A stretch of 64,000 nt of DNA. Origin: Acidobacteriota bacterium. GTDB lineage: Bacteria > Acidobacteriota > Terriglobia > Terriglobales > Acidobacteriaceae. Positions 60,235 to 64,000 of this stretch are shown piece by piece (the first letter of the stretch is position 1; each line of letters opens with the position of its first letter). The notes beneath the pieces are model-generated. The model saw only the letters and a list, made by a program, of their open reading frames with translations, searched no databases and was not told the origin of the DNA. Position numbers and translations under genes: made by a program. The DNA is taken from assembly GCA_023410055.1 (NCBI GenBank), contig JAEYQK010000030.1, forward strand, positions 1 to 64,000, given 5' to 3'.

Positions 60235-60822
60235 ATGGCGAACCTGACGGCTTTCATCATCGCTGGTGGGAAAAGTTCCCGAATGGGTCAGGACAAAGCC
60301 TTCATCGAGTTCGGCGGCACGACGCTGCTGGATCGAATGCTGGCAATCGCGAGGTCGGTTACACCTGACGTTCAGGCGGTCGGAAATCGTGAAAAGTATT
60401 CTTCAGCCGTGGCCACAATAGCAGACGTATACCCGGGCCGAGGACCATTGGGAGGAATCCATGCAGCGTTGCGGAGCACCCAGTCGGACTTGAATTTGAT
60501 GCTGGCGGTCGATATGCCGTTTGTTGAAACCGAGTTCTTGCGCTATCTGCGTGAGAAGGCTGATTCGGTGACGGCTCTCGTAACGGTCCCTTATGCACTG
60601 AATCGTTTTCAGCCGCTCTGTGCCATTTATCGTCGTGAATTCGCGGACTATGCGGAAACAGCTTTGGCTGGCGGGAATTGCAAAATCGACTCTCTTTTCG
60701 ACCCTGACATCACATGCGTCATCCGCCAACAAGAAATCGAGAGACTGGCGTTTCCCGTCTCCATGTTCGACAATCTAAACACACGCGAGGATTTGGAGCG
60801 TGCCCTTGGGAAAGAACACTGA
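60235..60822 (+). CDS. mobA: Molybdenum cofactor guanylyltransferase
   Basis: A 195-residue MobA-type protein. It starts with the nucleotide-binding motif FIIAGGKSSRMGQDKAFIEFGG and continues with GRGPLGGIHAAL and LAVDMPFVETEFLRYL, where the metal-binding aspartate lies. It attaches GMP to molybdopterin. ATG 60235 is used, because the longer frame runs through the upstream terminator. It is followed 3 nt later by the ABC ATPase, with no functional link evident. Confidence 0.9.
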   Translation: MANLTAFIIAGGKSSRMGQDKAFIEFGGTTLLDRMLAIARSVTPDVQAVGNREKYSSAVATIADVYPGRGPLGGIHAALRSTQSDLNLMLAVDMPFVETEFLRYLREKADSVTALVTVPYALNRFQPLCAIYRREFADYAETALAGGNCKIDSLFDPDITCVIRQQEIERLAFPVSMFDNLNTREDLERALGKEH

Positions 60823-60825
60823 AAA

Positions 60826-61629
60826 ATGAGCGACACTCTCCCGTACATCGATTTCAAGCATGTATGCAAGGCCTTCGGCGACAACGTTGTATTGAACGAT
60901 GTCAGCTTCGACGTCATGCCTGGAGAGACTGTCTGTATCGTGGGACGTAGCGGAGTTGGCAAGAGCGTCTCCCTTCACCACATCATGGGCTTCCTTAAGC
61001 CTGACTCTGGCCGCGTGATTGTGGCTTATGAGGACATCACCGACTATAGCGAACGTGAACTTGAGCGTATCCGCAAGAAAGTAACGATGGTGTTCCAGAA
61101 CGGGGCTTTGTTTGACTCGTTGACCGTAGGCGAGAATGTCGCGTTCCCGCTGCGAGAACGAGGCGACCTGGACGAAGAGCAGATCTATCAGGTCGTGAAT
61201 GGATTGTTGGAAATGGTCGGCGTTCGCGAGTTCCGGGACCAGTTGCCTTCCGATCTTTCCACTGGCATGAAGCGTTCGGTCGCGATAGCGCGTGCGTTGG
61301 CAGCACAACCAGAGGCCATTCTCTACGACGAACCGACGACAATGGTCGATCCGTTGATGGCCCAACTGCTCGGCGACCTCATTCAGAAACTGAAAGGCCA
61401 GCTCAAGCTGACCAGCATCGTAGTCACGCATGACATGCGCCTGGCCAAGAAGCTTGGCGACCGAATACTCTTTCTGCACGATGCGAGAGTACTGTTTTTC
61501 GGAACCCCCGACGAGATGTGGCAATCAAGCGATCCGACGATCCGCCAGTTTCTTGAGCTGGACGAGTTCTCTCTGGCTGATCTTGGCGGAAGTGCCTCGC
61601 CACGAGTCACGGTGCCGCCAACCGACTGA
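60826..61629 (+). CDS. MlaF-like ABC ATPase
   Basis: A 267-residue ATP-binding subunit. Walker A is GRSGVGKS, Q-loop VFQNGALFDSLTVGENVAFPLRE matches MlaF, and Walker B is AILYDEPTTMVDPLM. The signature is LSTGMKRSVAIARAL; MlaF proteins usually have LSGGM, so one glycine is replaced by threonine. It should power phospholipid transport with MlaE permease and MlaD, but neither gene is adjacent; mobA is upstream and ribE converges from downstream. Confidence 0.88.
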   Translation: MSDTLPYIDFKHVCKAFGDNVVLNDVSFDVMPGETVCIVGRSGVGKSVSLHHIMGFLKPDSGRVIVAYEDITDYSERELERIRKKVTMVFQNGALFDSLTVGENVAFPLRERGDLDEEQIYQVVNGLLEMVGVREFRDQLPSDLSTGMKRSVAIARALAAQPEAILYDEPTTMVDPLMAQLLGDLIQKLKGQLKLTSIVVTHDMRLAKKLGDRILFLHDARVLFFGTPDEMWQSSDPTIRQFLELDEFSLADLGGSASPRVTVPPTD

Positions 61630-61638
61630 AGTCGTGGG

Positions 61639-62283
61639 CTAAAAACCCTGAGCTGCTAACTTCTGCACCGTGAGGTTACTCTCTTCTGCTCCGCGGCTCA
61701 TCCACTTCTCAAGGTACTTAGCCACAATATCCGTCTCGATGTTGACGGGGTCGCCGGTCTTGAGCGAGTGCAGATTCGTCATTTGGCAGGTGTGAGGAAT
61801 GATGGCGATCGTGAGCTTTGTACCTTCAAGCTTCGCGACCGTAAGACTGATGCCTTCAATCGCCACAGACCCTTTGAACACGACATACTTCTCCAGTTCT
61901 CGGGGTATCTCGATGTTTAGCCAGAAATCCTGCGCACCTGGAATCGGATCGAGACCAAGGAACTTGCCGGTACCATCGACGTGTCCCTGCACCATATGAC
62001 CGCCCATGCGTCCGTCGGCTTTGAGAGGCAGCTCGAGGTTCACCATTGCGCCTTGGGTGATACGCGAGAAAGAGGTGCGGGCCCAAGTTTCGGCGGCAAG
62101 ATCGGCACCAAACGAATCGGGCTTAACGTCAACCGCAGTCAGGCACACGCCGCTCACGGCCACACTGTCACCTATCTTCAGTTCCTTTGTGACTCGTTCT
62201 GCCGACACGGTAATTCGCCGCTTGCCGTCGTTTTCCTTAATGCTGGTGACGCGTCCGACTTCCTCGACTAATCCAGTAAACAT
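61639..62283 (-). CDS. ribE: Riboflavin synthase
   Basis: A 214-residue enzyme making riboflavin from two lumazines. The duplicated barrel is visible: MFTGLVEEVGRVTSI and SVAVSGVCLTAVDV in the first half; MGGHMVQGHVDGTGKF and SVAIEGISLTVAKL in the second. The catalytic MFTGLVEE and GVCLT segments are intact. It follows ribD by 5 nt in an operon. The C-terminal tail (after about residue 200) is a short family-variable extension. Confidence 0.95.
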   Translation of the reverse strand: MFTGLVEEVGRVTSIKENDGKRRITVSAERVTKELKIGDSVAVSGVCLTAVDVKPDSFGADLAAETWARTSFSRITQGAMVNLELPLKADGRMGGHMVQGHVDGTGKFLGLDPIPGAQDFWLNIEIPRELEKYVVFKGSVAIEGISLTVAKLEGTKLTIAIIPHTCQMTNLHSLKTGDPVNIETDIVAKYLEKWMSRGAEESNLTVQKLAAQGF

Positions 62284-62288
62284 CGCTG

Positions 62289-63473
62289 CTATAAACCTTT
62301 CTGTTCATATGGATCGCGCACGTATCCCTCGACCGCGAAGTCCTCGTCGAATCGGTGCAAGTCCAGAATCCTTATCTGTAACGCATCGTCGAGGTTATTG
62401 AACCCCTCTCCGACCAAAAACGGTACCGCTCCGCTGCCCCCCAAAAGCTTCGGGGCATAGTAGAAAAAGACTTTATCGACGATCCCGGATGAGATCGCTT
62501 GCCAGTTTACTGTCGAGCCACCTTCGATGATGACGCTGGTGATCTCCTTCTCACCCAGTCGTTTCATGACCGCCAGAAGGTCCGGCCTGCCATGTGCGTC
62601 AACATCTACCTGCTCGACGCACACGCCTCGTTTCCGCAACTCTTGTGCCTTGGCGCAATCAGCATGAAGACAAAAGACGATAAGGTCATCTTTTGCCGTC
62701 TGCGCCAGCCTCGATTGCAGCGGAATTCTCAAAGAGGAATCCAGCACAACTCGCAAAAGTGGTCGACGACGTTCTCGCCCACTGCGGTCCGTAAGCAGCG
62801 GATCGTCTGCGATCACCGTGCCTACCCCTACCAAGATCGCATCCGACTCGTGTCGGAGTTGGTGCACATGCTGACGGGCGGCTTCGCTGGTGATCCATCC
62901 CCGCCTGGCACTAGCGGCACCAAGCGCTGAAGGCGATTCGGTGTATCCGGTGGGGGGCGCAATCTTCCCGTCCAGTGTCATTGCGGCCTTCAGAGTTACA
63001 AATGGCAGCCTCGTCTTGACGAACTTGGCGAATGACTCATTCAGTCTACGAGCTTCGGCAGCGCCCGGACCGACCTCCACCTCAATCCCGGCGGAACGCA
63101 GCTTCTCGAAGCCGCGACCTGAGACCAGCGGGTTAGGATCCTCCATCGCCGCGACAACTCTCCGGATGCCGGCCGCTATCACCGCATCAGCACAAGGTCC
63201 GGTTCTCCCGGTGTGGCTGCAAGGCTCAAGATTCAGGTATAGCGTCGAGTCCCTAGCCTCATTTCCGGCGTCCTCCAGAGCGATTACTTCGGCGTGCTTT
63301 CGTGCTTCGTAGTTGTGAGTGCCCTCGCCTACGATCTCTCCGTTGTCGTTGACGACCACTGCCCCGACGCACGGATTTGGAGAAGCCAGTCCGATCCCCT
63401 CATGCGCCAATTCCATGGCGCGCTGCATGTACAAGGCGTCGGTCGGATCGTCTGTTTTTATCTTTGATTTCAC
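62289..63473 (-). CDS. ribD: Bifunctional riboflavin deaminase/reductase RibD
   Basis: A 394-residue enzyme. The N-terminal deaminase holds the zinc motif HAEVIALEDAG with the cysteines in LEPCSHTGRTGPCADAVI, and SPNPCVGAVVV before it. The C-terminal reductase carries FVTLKAAMTLDGKIA, VGVGTVIADDPLLT and VIIEGGSTVNWQAI. It performs steps 2 and 3 of riboflavin synthesis. The start codon is GTG 63473, overlapping the ftsY stop (GTGA). ribE follows directly. Confidence 0.95.
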   Translation of the reverse strand: MKSKIKTDDPTDALYMQRAMELAHEGIGLASPNPCVGAVVVNDNGEIVGEGTHNYEARKHAEVIALEDAGNEARDSTLYLNLEPCSHTGRTGPCADAVIAAGIRRVVAAMEDPNPLVSGRGFEKLRSAGIEVEVGPGAAEARRLNESFAKFVKTRLPFVTLKAAMTLDGKIAPPTGYTESPSALGAASARRGWITSEAARQHVHQLRHESDAILVGVGTVIADDPLLTDRSGRERRRPLLRVVLDSSLRIPLQSRLAQTAKDDLIVFCLHADCAKAQELRKRGVCVEQVDVDAHGRPDLLAVMKRLGEKEITSVIIEGGSTVNWQAISSGIVDKVFFYYAPKLLGGSGAVPFLVGEGFNNLDDALQIRILDLHRFDEDFAVEGYVRDPYEQKGL

Positions 63474-64000
63474 GCGAATAACGAGTCAACGAATGCTTTG
63501 GAATCGAACGGCAACAAGTCCCCAGCCTTTTCACCAACGCCAACGTATCGCACTGGCAAGCCCAGCTCTCGCGAGATTGCCACAACAACTCCGCCCTTTG
63601 CAGTGCCGTCTAACTTGGTCAGCACAATCCCGGTCACACCTGCGGACTGAGTGAAAAGGCGCGCCTGCTGCAGTCCGTTCTGTCCGGTCGTCGCGTCCAT
63701 GACAAGCAACGTCTCGTGGGGCGCGCCGGGGATGATTCTCTCGGCCGTACGCTTCATTTTCTCCAGCTCGGCCATCAGATTAGTCTTTGTATGCAGTCGG
63801 CCAGCAGTATCCACGATGACGTAGTCGGCATTTCGCGCTCTTGCAGCTTGAAGCGCATCGAACAACACGGCCGCCGGATCGCCACCTGGTTTTGTCTTAA
63901 TGACCTCAGTCCCGGTGCGATCTCCCCAAATCTCCAGCTGCTCGATTGCAGCGGCACGAAACGTATCCGCAGCGCACAACACCACGCTCTTTCCCTGACC
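63470..64000 (-). CDS. ftsY: Signal recognition particle receptor FtsY, C-terminal part
   Basis: The frame is open to the window edge, so the 5' end is outside. The visible part of the SRP GTPase has GQGKSVVLCAADTFRAAAIEQLEIW (end of the P-loop and the I box), DYVIVDTAGRLHTKTNLMAEL (G3), VLTKLDGTAKGGVVVA (G4) and the closing GVGEKAGDLLPFDSKAFVDSLF. FtsY docks ribosome-SRP complexes at the inner membrane. It overlaps ribD by 4 nt, so ftsY-ribD-ribE form one operon. Confidence 0.95.
   Translation of the reverse strand, partial: GQGKSVVLCAADTFRAAAIEQLEIWGDRTGTEVIKTKPGGDPAAVLFDALQAARARNADYVIVDTAGRLHTKTNLMAELEKMKRTAERIIPGAPHETLLVMDATTGQNGLQQARLFTQSAGVTGIVLTKLDGTAKGGVVVAISRELGLPVRYVGVGEKAGDLLPFDSKAFVDSLFA

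Overview
The window looks like a chromosomal segment of an acidobacterium, closest in style to Terriglobia/Koribacter-type genomes. This is inferred from gene content: a long hopanoid operon headed by ispH, S46 peptidase fused to a LolA-like domain, bactofilin, DUF2059 and BON/glycine-zipper secreted proteins, and many short palindromic repeats. GC is moderately high, TTG and GTG starts are frequent, and both strands are densely coded. No rRNA, CRISPR array or prophage was seen. One tRNA (Gly, anticodon CCC) is present.

Layout. 1-8.6 kb holds housekeeping and stress genes: the tail of a Gfo/Idh/MocA-type oxidoreductase, a phosphofructokinase with the PPi-type active-site signature, an acyl-CoA ligase, a tandem UspA protein, a DinB-like protein, an S46 dipeptidyl-peptidase with a LolA-like tail, and TerC. 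8.7-20.2 kb is one minus-strand hopanoid operon in the order ispH-shc-hpnH-hpnA-hpnG-MDR-MDR-hpnC-hpnD-hpnE, mostly with stop/start overlaps. It runs from an isoprenoid precursor enzyme through squalene formation and cyclisation to side-chain addition. Two zinc-dependent dehydrogenases are built into it. 20.4-30.1 kb holds a single-chain LptF-LptG-like permease, a small membrane protein, an ABC exporter carrying an in-frame 39-nt repeat array, a methyltransferase/flavin-reductase pair, a bactofilin and a secreted protein of unknown function. 30.2-37.8 kb has enolase, a DUF2059 protein, a thioesterase, UbiD, a nucleotidyltransferase-like protein, a PilZ protein, two metallophosphoesterases and tRNA-Gly.

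38,005-41,157 is an intact IS1595-type transposon. It has perfect 26-bp terminal inverted repeats and an identical 8-bp target duplication (CTTAAGCA). Besides the transposase it carries a small helical ORF, a zinc-ribbon-like ORF, and a three-gene minus-strand cargo operon whose first product has a HEPN-like RX4H motif. It sits at the edge of a dispersed repeat of about 110 nt that also occurs at 23.3 kb.

42.1-48.8 kb is a SUF iron-sulfur assembly operon (Rrf2 regulator, sufB, sufC, sufD, sufS, sufU, sufT) with a recognisable promoter and overlapping operator-like palindrome. Several palindromic repeats lie between its genes and inside sufD. 48.8-64 kb contains a secreted helical protein, a DHH phosphoesterase, a zinc-ribbon membrane protein, a Fur regulator, a penicillin acylase, a beta-propeller lipoprotein, a homocysteine methyltransferase/MTHFR fusion, a BON-domain lipoprotein, mobA, an orphan MlaF-like ATPase, ribE-ribD and the 3' part of ftsY.

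All functional calls come from reading the translated sequence; no database search was run.
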